NCBI GenBank assembly: GCA_958296405.1
Contig: OY282519.1
Coordinates: 976,132 to 1,040,131 of the forward strand
Length of the DNA: 64,000 nucleotides
Source: an uncultured Pseudomonadales bacterium
GTDB lineage: Bacteria; Pseudomonadota; Gammaproteobacteria; Pseudomonadales; Azotimanducaceae
Reading direction: 5' to 3'
A model generated the notes under the pieces. That model searched no databases. It was not told the origin of the DNA and saw only the letters and a list, made by a program, of their open reading frames with translations. The translations under genes and the position numbers were made by a program. The stretch's first letter is position 1. Each line of letters opens with the position of its first letter. This document shows, piece by piece, positions 9,101-16,614 of this stretch.

Positions 9101-9423
9101 AACTCCCGTCCGTCGCGTGAAAAGTCGAGATAGGTGTGGCTGCCACTGCCACCGAAGCGCTTGCGCACCCGCAAAATGCGCTGCGGTTCCTGCTCGAAGG
9201 TGAGTTCGACCGAAGGTGGGCCATCCACGTTCCAGGCGCGCAGTGGTTGGGCCGCCGTCGAGCCGACCGGCAGCAGCAACGCTGCGCGGATGGCGTTCAC
9301 CAAGGTGGACTTGCCGAGTTCATTCGGGCCGTGCAGCACGTTCAACCCGGGTTTCATCGCTACGCCGGCAGAGGCGATGCCGGCGCAGTCCTTCACGTTC
9401 AGTTGGCGGATCCACATGGCCAT
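6163..9423 (-). CDS. SbcC/Rad50-like (YhaN-like) coiled-coil ATPase
   Basis: SMC-like ABC ATPase expected to pair with the SbcD-like nuclease encoded just upstream and to act on DNA ends. Walker A GPNELGKST at about 32-40, long alanine/glutamine/arginine-rich coiled coils in between, ABC signature SVGTREQIGLLLRLAIAEA at about 985, Walker B FLILDDH at about 1007 and MTCHPN switch histidine. Size of 1086 aa is normal. Oddly, no CxxC zinc-hook motif occurs anywhere; instead a beta-type insert (LEFTPEN...EVTLDG...LRLVIDGVGVLQVRGGG, about 515-570) sits between the coils. The start TGATG overlaps the SbcD-like stop, and its stop overlaps the next start (ATGA). Confidence 0.88.
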   Translation of the reverse strand: MAMWIRQLNVKDCAGIASAGVAMKPGLNVLHGPNELGKSTLVNAIRAALLLPVGSTAAQPLRAWNVDGPPSVELTFEQEPQRILRVRKRFGGSGSHTYLDFSRDGREFSQKSRGREVEGSLQNILRWGIEPPGGKGGKRGMPASFITTALLGDQRNIDAILEASLTDDPNASGHERLTEALQALAADPRFKQVLASVQARVAQAFTAAGKKKTAKGAPWPALKAAMSEARQREQDARQQVEDSASARSRVAALQSQVLEADAEAERAAGDLQAAQTAERQQAQRTATAKTLAAAEDELKKAQEQVRNRDKKATAVAAAKREVEASREQLTAAEGALAAVQPKAKAAKERVQQLESGDAEQGRQLREQEARNRQLKLTQQKKELQAQVADAQKIAKRETAAQKIQTDIEQRTRTLEEQRSLLAEAEAKTSADKGQVKLLERDRDCARYVAAAQRARELAAERDAATASAKTAKSREEQAQEARDKAKGLNAPAQAELDELQQLDAERRVAEGKLAVGLALEFTPENASTAEVTLDGETRTREFNAGERVRYEAERELRLVIDGVGVLQVRGGGRHLRQEAETATDRWRKYADSLFERADVEATSALEDKRQEADRLLALADEHDNKATQARLGSENVDALEQQTVVAEALAQQRRDAAAKRMEAGVSVDDYVEESGDLGDEEELARAIETLKDEVRRRESLHARLAHEVEQGGAQLDNRHRDAERAQQDIQDAIAQNERWCEVLDEAEANQQRLDEELAKVDAEVRAIQAEATAATEDAREALAQITQDESAKTKARDEARQHLQDANNALATLQGQAETLRTIAEDLDVPGLQAARDKQQALLGALPAVDDTPNDLAELEQFAKDAADKATSRRNALSAAQGALSQVGGQHIEEQAAQAKEALIVLARREHDLEVEYGGWKLLRETLVEAEKEDATHLGAALVKPVSERMAALTDGRYSAVGIGPQLDATGIRLGDDERSFNDVSVGTREQIGLLLRLAIAEAIGSFLILDDHLTQSDPHRMAWIRGLLNEAAQQIQVVVMTCHPNAYLTGDHSDNAHAVDLTKCIKRHPIGESAPSTEQSDLTET

Positions 9424-10595
9424 CAGGCGGCGTCCTGCATCAGCCGATACAGATGATGCAGCGCGCGCTCGGCGTGCTCCTTCTGTTGCGGGTCGCCATC
9501 CTGCGCCAGCGTTTGCAGGCGTTGTGCGGTGGCGCGCAGGACGTCTGGCATGTCGGCGTTGAACTGCTCGATGGCGTCCTCCGTCATCAAACGCAGCCCT
9601 TCCCGATTCACGTTCAGCACGCCGACGCGAGGCGTCGCCGCCAACGAGCCGCCGAGTGACGCCAGCAAGCGTTCGGCTTCGTCGTACTCGCCCATCGGCA
9701 CAGCCATGTTGAGCGTGAGGCGTAGCACGGTCTTGCTCAGCTCGCCTTCGTCGGCCAACGCGCGCAGTTCTGGCATGGAATGGCAGGTTTCCTCGCGCCA
9801 CTTCCAGGCGCCCACTGCCTCCTTGTGAACCAACGGTCGGCGGCGGCGGTCCAAGGGGAAGAACACCACCGCAACGTTGCCGGTGTCCTTTTCGCCGAAA
9901 TTGGTGGCTTCCGGCGCTCCCGGATAGATAGTTGGAGCAGATGCACTGGGTTCCACTTCTCGGAAGGCGTGGGTGTCGCCGATGGCGAGGTAGTCCAAGC
10001 CGCGCTCGGCGGCGCTGCCGCGCGGAATCGGAAAGTTCGTCTGGTGGCCATCGATGTCGAAGGTCTGCCCGTGTACCAAACCGATGCGGATGCGCTCGTC
10101 GCCGGCTTCGCGTTTGGGCAGGGATTCCACCAGTTTGGTGTCGCCGGCGGCAGAGGTGCAGGGGGTTGCCACCACCACGGCATTGTCGCCGAGCGGCAGC
10201 TCCCATCCCGGTTCGTCCACCACATGCACATAGTCTGGCAAGCCGCGGCGAAAAGAATGCGTTGCGTGATAGATGGAGTTTGAGGCCAACGGATCGTGGT
10301 TGCCCGGCAGCAACACCACCGGCCGTTGCCAATGGCGGCGTTGGAACTCCTTTAGCACGCCGCCCCACCAGAGCGGGGCAGGCGCCGGTTCGTCGAAAAG
10401 GTCTCCGGCGCATAGCACGGCGTCCACATTGCGGCTCTCGGCCACATCCAGGATGCGTCCCACCACCTCCAAGCGCGCCCGCGTGAGGCGGGTTTCCTGT
10501 TCACGCTCGAAAGCGGGGAAGCGGCGGCCTAGGTGCCAGTCCGCGGTGTGCAGCAAGGTCAAGGCCACGTCGCTGTCTCCCGGTGCGTTGCTCAT
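9423..10595 (-). CDS. SbcD/Mre11-like (YhaO-like) DNA exonuclease
   Basis: Calcineurin-type metallophosphoesterase, probably a Mn-dependent DNA nuclease working with the SbcC-like ATPase. Metal-binding motifs are in order: TADWHLGRRF (D19, H21), AGDLFDEP (D65), LPGNHDPL (N99-H100-D101), LVHGQTFD, and AIGDTHAFREV in place of the common GHxH. About 390 aa, close to SbcD/Mre11 length; the C-terminal part (about 290-390) lacks an obvious known motif. The ATG at 10595 overlaps the helicase stop as ATGA, and its own TGA overlaps the downstream ATG, implying translational coupling and balanced expression of the complex. Confidence 0.9.
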   Translation of the reverse strand: MSNAPGDSDVALTLLHTADWHLGRRFPAFEREQETRLTRARLEVVGRILDVAESRNVDAVLCAGDLFDEPAPAPLWWGGVLKEFQRRHWQRPVVLLPGNHDPLASNSIYHATHSFRRGLPDYVHVVDEPGWELPLGDNAVVVATPCTSAAGDTKLVESLPKREAGDERIRIGLVHGQTFDIDGHQTNFPIPRGSAAERGLDYLAIGDTHAFREVEPSASAPTIYPGAPEATNFGEKDTGNVAVVFFPLDRRRRPLVHKEAVGAWKWREETCHSMPELRALADEGELSKTVLRLTLNMAVPMGEYDEAERLLASLGGSLAATPRVGVLNVNREGLRLMTEDAIEQFNADMPDVLRATAQRLQTLAQDGDPQQKEHAERALHHLYRLMQDAA

Positions 10596-13500
10596 TCGAT
10601 CACGAATTCCGCGCTCAGCAGGCGCTCGCCCGTCGGCATGGCGTAGCGGCGCTGGTGCGCGTGTTGCTTCCACTTCTGATAGGTCTCGTCCTCGTGGCGG
10701 GCGAGGGCGGCGAGCTCGCTTTCGATTTGCTCCACTTTCTGCTCCAAATCCCGCACGCGAGCTTCGGCTTTGGCGCGATTGTCCGCGCCTACGCTTTGCT
10801 CGCGCCGACGCTCGGCAACCGCGAGGCTCTGCGCCTGTTGGCGCTTGGCGCGGCGCAGCACGAGGATGCGGTCGGCCAGATACTGATCGAGCTGGTTCAC
10901 GGCTTGCTCGAAACCCTGTTGGTTGAGTTCCGCCACGCGCCCCTGTTCTTCAAAGAGCTCTTCGTCCACCACTTCGTCTAGATGTGCGGCAGAAACGCTT
11001 AGCGGTTGCGCGAACTCGGCCACATCTTCGCAAGGCTGGCGCAGCAGTTCCAAGGCCGCTGCGGCGGGGCGCAGCACTTCGGCGTCCTCGAACACCGCAG
11101 TGACGCGCAGCCGTTCTTCGGATTCGAAGCCGTCGTAGCGCACCCGCGTCAGCGCCAAGCGGCCGCGGCTGCCGCGATGTTTGCGGAGGGCGCCGGGGGC
11201 GTTCGGCTGCAAGCGCAAGCGCACGCGGAACTCGCCGGCGCACTGGCCGCGCGCGGAACGCACTGCCGCTTCGATGAGTGGGTGCCCCACATGCAACTGA
11301 TCGGCGCCGGCGGCCAACCCACGGCTGCTGCCGAGTACCACGGTGCCGCCGCGTTCGAACGGTTTGGGGAGCTTGGTTGAAGCGCCGAAGTGCAGCACGT
11401 CTTGGCCGGCTCGTTCGCCTTCTCCCCAAGGCACTGCCTCGGCGTCCAGATAGGCGGCGAGCACGCTCCTCAACTCTGCGTCGAGTTCCTTCAGCGCGGG
11501 CGCCAACTCGCCTTGGATGCGTTCGAACACCTGCCGCACGGAGGCGTCCAGACGCTGCTCGATGAGGCCCATGGTGCGTTCGTGCGCGCGGTCGAGTTCG
11601 CGGCGGCGTTCCTCCATCGTGTCGCGCAGTTGGCGCAGTTCCGCCACCACGTCCTCTTGCGAACGCGCCCGTTCCCAAATGCGTTGCACCTCCGCCTCGA
11701 AATCGGCGCCGAGCGCGGAGGTGAGCGCTGCGGAGGAGTCTTGGCGGGAGGTCTGCAGCACGACGTCTGACATATCCAGCACTTTGCCGAACAGCTCCAG
11801 CTTGCTGCTCAGGATGTCGAACGTGAGTTGCTGCGCCTCGTTGTCTTCGGCAAGGAAGTTGAACACCGTCACGTCGCGTTGCTGCCCGTAGCGGTGGCAG
11901 CGGCCGATGCGCTGTTCAATGCGCTGCGGATTCCACGGCAGGTCGTAGTTCACGATGGTGTCGCAGAACTGCAGATTGAGGCCCTTGGCGCCGGCTTCGG
12001 TGGCAATCATCACCGTCGAGCGGGTGCGGAACTCGTGTACCAGCGCCAGCCGCACCGCCACTGTTGGGCTGGGGCGCAAGTGCTGCGCCATCTCCGCTTC
12101 CACCTCTTCGCGCCAAACGCGCAGCGCCGCGGTCGCCCGGGGCGAATCGTTGACGCCGCGGAACAAGGTGACGTCCTGCTCGCTCAAGGCGGTCTTCTGC
12201 ACCAGCAGTTCACTCAAATAGGCCTGCGTGGTGAGGGATTCGGTGAAGATCAACACCTTGCGGCGGTCCGGCGCGCGATCCATCACCAGTTTGACGACCT
12301 TGACGAAGCTCTCGGCCTTGCTGTCTGCGGGCAGGGCCTTGGCGCGATGCACGAAACCCTCCACCCGTTCGAGTTCCGCTTGGACGGCGGCTTTGTCCAT
12401 GCGCGGCAAGGGTGGGGAGCTTGGACCGTCCGTGAGTGGCGCTGCTGGCGCCGGCGCGCTCTCCGCTGTGGCTGGCTCCTCGGCTTCCTCTTCCAAATCG
12501 TCCAAGTCTTCGGCTTCATCGGCAGTGCCATTGCCGAGCAGCCGCCGCAACCGAGTGGCCACGCTGGTCAAGCTCGCCGCGAGGGCCGCGTTGGAAGAAG
12601 CCATGCGGCGGTGGAATCCGATCAGCAGCATCTTCCGCGCGCGGCCGCTGAATGCGAAGAGCTGCGGTTCCAGCAAGTAATCCGTGACGTCTTCGTAGAG
12701 CGCTTTTTCGGCGGCGCTCATTCGGTAGGAGTACAGCCGTGCCTCGCGGCCCACGAACGGGCGCTCCAAGTACGGCATGGCTTGGCGCCGCAGCGTGCGC
12801 TGCACCACCCGCTTCAGCCGCCGCTGCAATTCGCCGGCCTGCTCCGCGCCGATTCCGCCTTCGTTGTTGAATAGCTGATCGAACGTCGGCTTGTCGCCGA
12901 GCAACGTGCCGGTGCGGTCGATGTAGCCCACCAGCGCCCACAGCTCGTCCAGCGAGTTCTGCATGGGCGTGGCGGTGAGCAGCAGCACCGGCGCCGCGCC
13001 AATCAGCCGCTTCACGCGATGCGCCGTGCGCGCGTGGGGGCTGTCTTCGTCGTAGACGCCGTGCTTGTCGTAGCGCCGATGGATGCTGGCGAACACCTCG
13101 TGGGCTTCGTCGATCAAGCACAGGTCGAACGGCGGCGCTTGGCGCAGCCGCTCGAAGCCGCGCTCGCCGCCGGCGTATTCGCGTCCAGCGATGAAGACGC
13201 CGGGTGCCGCGACATCCACGTCGGCGTCCGCGGCTTCCTGCACTTCCACCCCAAACAACTCGCGCAGCTCGCTCTGCCACTGTCCAAGCAACGGCCGCGG
13301 CACGATGATCAACACTCGGCTCTTGCCTTCCGCCAGCAGTTGGGCGATGACGAGACCAGCCTCGATGGTCTTGCCGAGGCCCACTTCATCCGCAAGGATG
13401 CAGCCGCCTTCAGGGATGCGCCGCAACGCGAACGTCACGGCTTCGATCTGATGCGGGTTCGGGTCCACGCGCCCGCGCCGCTGCGCCGCCACATAGCGGC

Positions 13501-13666
13501 GTTTCTCGCCCGCCCGCCGCAAGCGGACGAGTTCCTCGGCATGGAAGCGGCGATGGATGGGATGCAACGGGTGCGTCAACGTTTCAGCTTGGCGGAAAAA
13601 GCGTAGCAGAAGCCGGGGCGGGCTCGTGCCAAGTGGCGTGGGATCAGCGCTTGGGCGCGTGCCCAC
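10592..13666 (-). CDS. SNF2/RapA-like DEAH helicase
   Basis: ATP-driven DNA translocase or remodeller of the SNF2 group. Motif I ILADEVGLGKTIEAG at about 90-104, motif Ia LIIVPRPLLGQW, motif II DEAH at about 186, motif III LTATPMQN, motif V TEAGAKGLNLQF, motif VI RIEQRIGRCHRYGQQRDV near residue 590. The ADEVGLGKT loop is typical of RapA and the DISARM DrmD helicases. A glutamate/alanine/proline-rich linker separates the two RecA lobes, and the last 350 residues are largely coiled coil. No ATG exists near the N-terminus; GTG at 13666 is chosen, TTG at 13714 is possible, and neither has a ribosome site. First gene of the coupled cluster. Confidence 0.85.
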   Translation of the reverse strand: MGTRPSADPTPLGTSPPRLLLRFFRQAETLTHPLHPIHRRFHAEELVRLRRAGEKRRYVAAQRRGRVDPNPHQIEAVTFALRRIPEGGCILADEVGLGKTIEAGLVIAQLLAEGKSRVLIIVPRPLLGQWQSELRELFGVEVQEAADADVDVAAPGVFIAGREYAGGERGFERLRQAPPFDLCLIDEAHEVFASIHRRYDKHGVYDEDSPHARTAHRVKRLIGAAPVLLLTATPMQNSLDELWALVGYIDRTGTLLGDKPTFDQLFNNEGGIGAEQAGELQRRLKRVVQRTLRRQAMPYLERPFVGREARLYSYRMSAAEKALYEDVTDYLLEPQLFAFSGRARKMLLIGFHRRMASSNAALAASLTSVATRLRRLLGNGTADEAEDLDDLEEEAEEPATAESAPAPAAPLTDGPSSPPLPRMDKAAVQAELERVEGFVHRAKALPADSKAESFVKVVKLVMDRAPDRRKVLIFTESLTTQAYLSELLVQKTALSEQDVTLFRGVNDSPRATAALRVWREEVEAEMAQHLRPSPTVAVRLALVHEFRTRSTVMIATEAGAKGLNLQFCDTIVNYDLPWNPQRIEQRIGRCHRYGQQRDVTVFNFLAEDNEAQQLTFDILSSKLELFGKVLDMSDVVLQTSRQDSSAALTSALGADFEAEVQRIWERARSQEDVVAELRQLRDTMEERRRELDRAHERTMGLIEQRLDASVRQVFERIQGELAPALKELDAELRSVLAAYLDAEAVPWGEGERAGQDVLHFGASTKLPKPFERGGTVVLGSSRGLAAGADQLHVGHPLIEAAVRSARGQCAGEFRVRLRLQPNAPGALRKHRGSRGRLALTRVRYDGFESEERLRVTAVFEDAEVLRPAAAALELLRQPCEDVAEFAQPLSVSAAHLDEVVDEELFEEQGRVAELNQQGFEQAVNQLDQYLADRILVLRRAKRQQAQSLAVAERRREQSVGADNRAKAEARVRDLEQKVEQIESELAALARHEDETYQKWKQHAHQRRYAMPTGERLLSAEFVIE

Positions 13667-13751
13667 ATGGCGTTGGAGAGTTCCGGTAGTGGACTTGCCG
13701 CGCCCGCCGCCCAATAATCGAGCGTGAACTCACCACTGCGGAGAAGAGCGC

Positions 13752-14228
13752 ATGTCCACCTTCCACGAGCTCACCATGCCCACGGCGGGTGGCGAGCAAC
13801 TGAGCTTCCGCCAATACAAGGGCCAAGCCTGCTTGGTTGTGAACCTCGCCAGCCAATGAGGCCTTACCCCGCAGTACGCAGGTCTGCGTGCATTGCAAGA
13901 ACAAGGCGCCGTGACGGTGTTGGGGTTCCCGTGCAACCAGTTCGGTGCCCAAGAACCGGGCACGAACGAAGAGATCCTTGAGTTCGCGCGCTCGCAGTAC
14001 GACGCGAACTTCGACATCTTCGCCAAGATCGAGGTGAACGGCGACGGCGCTTGCGAGCTGTACCGCCTCCTGAAGGCTGAACAGCCCAAGGAAGACGGCA
14101 ACGCCGACATCGCTTGGAACTTCACCAAGTTCCTAGTGGATGGCGAAGGCCAAGTATTGGTGCGCTATGAGCCGCAGGTGTCGCCGCAAGACATTGGCGC
14201 GGACATCGCAACACGGCTGAACGGATAG
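13752..14228 (+). CDS. Glutathione peroxidase, selenoprotein (in-frame TGA read as Sec36)
   Basis: Thiol/seleno-peroxidase of the GPx family, reducing hydroperoxides. Reading through TGA at 13857-13859 gives a full 158-aa GPx: VVNLASQ-U-GLTPQYAGL, then FPCNQFGAQEPGT (Q63) and AWNFTKFLVDGEG (W122, N123), so the U/Q/W/N catalytic set is complete. TGA falls exactly where other GPx have Cys or Sec, and a SECIS-like hairpin follows. No other stop or frameshift interrupts the frame. The ATG at 13752 has GGAGA seven bases upstream. Without Sec insertion only a 35-residue peptide is made. It diverges from the helicase gene. Confidence 0.88.
13871..13896 (+). promoter_or_regulatory. Bacterial SECIS element of the GPx gene
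   Basis: GTACGCA (13874-13880) pairs with TGCGTGC (13885-13891) around the loop GGTC, with a lower GCA/TGC pair (13871-13873 with 13894-13896) past a 2-base bulge. The apex GCAGGTCTGC matches the SelB-binding apex of the E. coli fdhF SECIS as I recall it. The loop begins 21 bases after the TGA, within the spacing SelB-mediated insertion tolerates. Confidence 0.82.
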
Positions 14229-14229
14229 T

Positions 14230-14251
14230 GCCGGCGCGTCGCCGCGCCGGC
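14230..14251. terminator. GC-rich hairpin after the GPx gene
   Basis: Perfect 9-bp stem GCCGGCGCG/CGCGCCGGC with a 4-base loop, two bases after the GPx stop codon. There is no T-run on either strand, so intrinsic termination is uncertain. Confidence 0.45.
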
Positions 14252-14280
14252 CGTCAAACGCCCGTCTAGGCCCGGCGGGC

Positions 14281-14299
14281 GGCTCGCCATAGGCGAGCC
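14281..14299. other. Second hairpin between GPx and RRM genes
   Basis: GGCTCGCC-ATA-GGCGAGCC, an 8-bp perfect stem with 3-base loop, extendable outwards by imperfect GC pairs. It lies in the gap between two convergent genes, a likely bidirectional transcript end, without a T-tract. Confidence 0.4.
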
Positions 14300-14359
14300 C
14301 GCCACGCCGGGGCCAACGGCCGCCCCGCCGTGTTCCAGCGTGCGCTGAAGGTGGCGCGA

Positions 14360-14623
14360 TCAGTGCCTTCGTGGACGGTCTCCGCGCGGACGCGCCTGAT
14401 TGACGGTGAGCATGCGGCCGCTGATCGGCGTCGCGTTCAGCGCCTTGATGGCTTGGTCCGCTTCTGAGTTGTTGGGCATGTCGACAAAGCCGAAGCCCTT
14501 CGAGCGCCCCGTCTCTCGGTCCATGATGACGGTTGCCTCCTGCACGTGCCCGTACTCGCCGAACAGCGTAGTGAGGTCGTCGGAGGTGGTGCTGTACGGC
14601 ATGTTGCCGACGTAGATCTTCAA
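14360..14623 (-). CDS. Single-RRM RNA-binding protein
   Basis: Small RNA-binding protein of the bacterial/cyanobacterial Rbp type, often stress- or cold-induced. An 87-aa single RRM: RNP2 IYVGNMPY at residues 3-10 and RNP1 KGFGFVDM around 44-51, followed by a short basic tail RPRGDRPRRH. The start is a TTG at 14623, chosen because GGGAGAGA lies just upstream and the domain begins immediately after it; the longer upstream reading is arginine-rich and unlike a protein. Transcribed towards the GPx gene. The 370 bp upstream are non-coding and could hold a long leader. Confidence 0.87.
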   Translation of the reverse strand: MKIYVGNMPYSTTSDDLTTLFGEYGHVQEATVIMDRETGRSKGFGFVDMPNNSEADQAIKALNATPISGRMLTVNQARPRGDRPRRH

Positions 14624-14993
14624 ATCGTCTCTCCCGAATCGGTTGGTTGTCGTTGACCGGTGCCTTCGCTCAGCGCCTGCCGGCGCCACCTCCGCCCCTT
14701 GGCCGCGCCGCGCCAGCGGCCGTCCGCCATGCGGCATCCGCAATCCCACGCGGCGCTCCATGCGAAGCGATGCGCGGCCACACGGTTGCAGGGCGACGAA
14801 TGAACACTGGGGAACGTGGGCGAGAGGGCGATGATCGATCCTGGCAGGAAGCGAAAGCTGCCGAAGTCAACGCGGCTATGATAACACGATACGACGTGGC
14901 GCCGAGCGGCTGTCCGACAGTGCCACAACACGCTGCCCAAGGCCGTTGGGCAAGCAGCTAGGTGCCACCGGCAACAGGCTACCATAGCCGCCG
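14624..14993. other. Intergenic region, no gene recognised
   Basis: About 370 bp between the divergent RRM gene and the MFS remnant/modABC operon. I see no ORF with family features and no tRNA. An AT-rich patch, GGCTATGATAACACGATA (14874-14891), contains a -10-like TATGAT on the plus strand and TATCAT on the minus strand, but no convincing -35 at correct spacing. The stretch next to the RRM start may be a structured 5' leader. Confidence 0.5.
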
Positions 14994-15170
14994 ATGAGCG
15001 AAGCCGCTTCCTTGGACGCCGCGCCACGCCGCGAGTTTTCCACCCGCCATCGGATTTGCGTCCTCGGCGCGCTGATGGGCATGAACCTCTTCAACTACAT
15101 GGATCGCTCGATTTTGGGTGTGCTCATCGAGCTCCGGGAAGCGCCGCCGAACGCAGCGTCTGCGCCATGA
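14994..15170 (+). pseudogene. MFS transporter 5' remnant
   Basis: A 58-codon ORF whose residues 20-45 read like the first transmembrane segment of an MFS permease (ICVLGALMGMNLFNYMDRSI, then LGVLIE). The sequence then turns into unrelated residues (LREAPPNAASAP) and stops. The remaining eleven transmembrane segments are absent. Its stop overlaps the modA ATG (ATGA). The simplest reading is a deletion or rearrangement joining the 5' end of an MFS gene to modABC, which may now borrow its promoter and translation initiation. Confidence 0.7.
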
Positions 15171-15970
15171 TGGGCAGTGCGCCGTCCGCCGGGGCACTGT
15201 TGCTGGCTGTGCTGGCGCACGGCGTTGCGGGCGACGAAGCGTTGGTGGCCGTCGCCGCCAATTTCGCGCAGCCGGCCGAGCGCATCGAAGCGGCGTTTGA
15301 GGCGGCATCCGGGCATCGCGTGGCCTTGGTCATCGGCTCGACGGGCAAGCTCTTTGCCCAAATCACCCACGGTGCGCCCTTCGACGTGTTGCTTGCGGCG
15401 GACCGTGAGCGGCCGCGCAAGTTGGAGGAGGCGGGGCTTGTCGTGCCGGGTTCGCGCCGCACCTACGCCCTCGGGCGGCTCGCGTTGTGGAGCGCGGATG
15501 CCGGCCGCATCCGCGCCGATGGCGTGCGGACGTTGGGCGAGGGGGTGTACAAGCACCTCGCCATTGCCAATCCGCGCCTCGCTCCGTATGGCGCCGCGGC
15601 GGTGCAGACGCTCAAGGCGCTCGGCCTTTTCGACGCCAACGCCGGGCGGCTGGTGATGGGCGAGAACGTGGGCCAAGCCCATGCCTTGGTAGCCACTGGT
15701 GCCGCCGAACTCGGCTTCGTGGCAGTCTCATATGTGCTGGATGGCGAGCGCCAAGGCAGCCGTTGGGATGTGCCGGCGGCATTGCATCAGCCAGTGCGCC
15801 AAGACGCAGCATTGCTGCGCCGCGCCGCCGGCAAAGCCGCCCCCCGCGCATTCATGGCGTTCCTGTTCGGTGCGCAAGCCAAGCGGATCATCATCGCAAG
15901 CGGCTACGACGCGCCGACTGGCGCCGACACGGAGGATGTCGTCCGGTGGAAACCGACGCCATCTGGCTGA
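15167..15970 (+). CDS. modA: Molybdate ABC transporter substrate-binding protein
   Basis: Periplasmic molybdate/tungstate-binding protein feeding ModBC. A cleavable signal peptide (MMGSAPSAGALLLAVLAHGVAGDE) leads into the ModA signature: VAVAANFAQPAERIEAAFE, VALVIGSTGKLFAQI, GAPFDVLLAADRERPRKLEEAG, then YALGRLALWS, ANPRLAPYGAAAVQTL, and a C-terminal MAFLFGAQAKRIIIASGY. 267 aa, normal for the family. The start overlaps the stop of the MFS remnant and has only a weak ribosome site, so coupling to that reading is likely. Followed by modB with 25 bp overlap. Confidence 0.93.
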   Translation: MMGSAPSAGALLLAVLAHGVAGDEALVAVAANFAQPAERIEAAFEAASGHRVALVIGSTGKLFAQITHGAPFDVLLAADRERPRKLEEAGLVVPGSRRTYALGRLALWSADAGRIRADGVRTLGEGVYKHLAIANPRLAPYGAAAVQTLKALGLFDANAGRLVMGENVGQAHALVATGAAELGFVAVSYVLDGERQGSRWDVPAALHQPVRQDAALLRRAAGKAAPRAFMAFLFGAQAKRIIIASGYDAPTGADTEDVVRWKPTPSG

Positions 15971-16614
15971 CGTTCAGGCTGGCCGGCGTCACCACTTTGG
16001 CGCTGTTGGTCTTGGGCGCCCCGCTCGCTTGGTGGCTTGCGAGGACGCGCTCGGCCATCAAACCGGTCATCGAGGCCGTCACGGCGCTGCCGTTGGTGCT
16101 GCCGCCCACGGTGCTCGGCTTTTACCTCTTGATCCTGTTCAATCCAGAGGCCCCCATCGGGCGCCTGTGGGTTCAGCTCAGCGGCGACACGCTCACGTTT
16201 TCGTTCGAGGGCTTGGTGGCGGCGTCCATCCTGTACTCCTTGCCCTTCATGGTGCAGCCGCTGCAGAGCGCCTTCACGGCGGTGGGCCGGGCGCCGTTGG
16301 AAGCCGCCGCCAGCTTGCGCGCGCATCCGCTGGATGCCTTCCTCACCGTGGCGGCGCCGCTGGCCGGGCGCGGCTTCCTTACCGCGACGGTGCTCACCTT
16401 CGCGCACACCGTGGGCGAGTTCGGCGTCGTGTTGATGGTTGGCGGCAACATCCCCGGCGAGACGCGCGTGGTGTCCATCGCCATCTATGAGCAGGTGGAG
16501 ACATTGCGCTACGCGGATGCCCATGCGCTGGCCGCAGCGCTGTTGACGTTCTGCGCCATTGCGCTGTTGGCGGTGTATGCCGCCAATCGAAAGTTCCCGA
16601 CCCATGTCGGCTGA
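15946..16614 (+). CDS. modB: Molybdate ABC transporter permease
   Basis: Inner-membrane channel subunit for molybdate import. 222 aa with about five transmembrane segments; the EAA loop contacting the ATPase is seen in EAAASLRAHPLDAFLTVAAPLAGRG, and AHTVGEFGVVLMVGGNIPGETR is typical of ModB. The GTG at 15946, with GGAGG about ten bases upstream, is the best start and lies inside the end of modA. The 3' end overlaps modC by 11 bp, so all three subunits are translated together. Confidence 0.93.
   Translation: METDAIWLTFRLAGVTTLALLVLGAPLAWWLARTRSAIKPVIEAVTALPLVLPPTVLGFYLLILFNPEAPIGRLWVQLSGDTLTFSFEGLVAASILYSLPFMVQPLQSAFTAVGRAPLEAAASLRAHPLDAFLTVAAPLAGRGFLTATVLTFAHTVGEFGVVLMVGGNIPGETRVVSIAIYEQVETLRYADAHALAAALLTFCAIALLAVYAANRKFPTHVG

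Noticed and set aside
13752-14228. GPx gene as a pseudogene because of the in-frame TGA
   Set aside because: TGA lies exactly at the catalytic codon, a SECIS-like hairpin follows, and the rest of the frame is intact and conserved.
15056-15166. ModA starting at 15056 as a longer protein
   Set aside because: The extra residues come from the overlapping MFS remnant read in another frame; the signal peptide begins at 15167.
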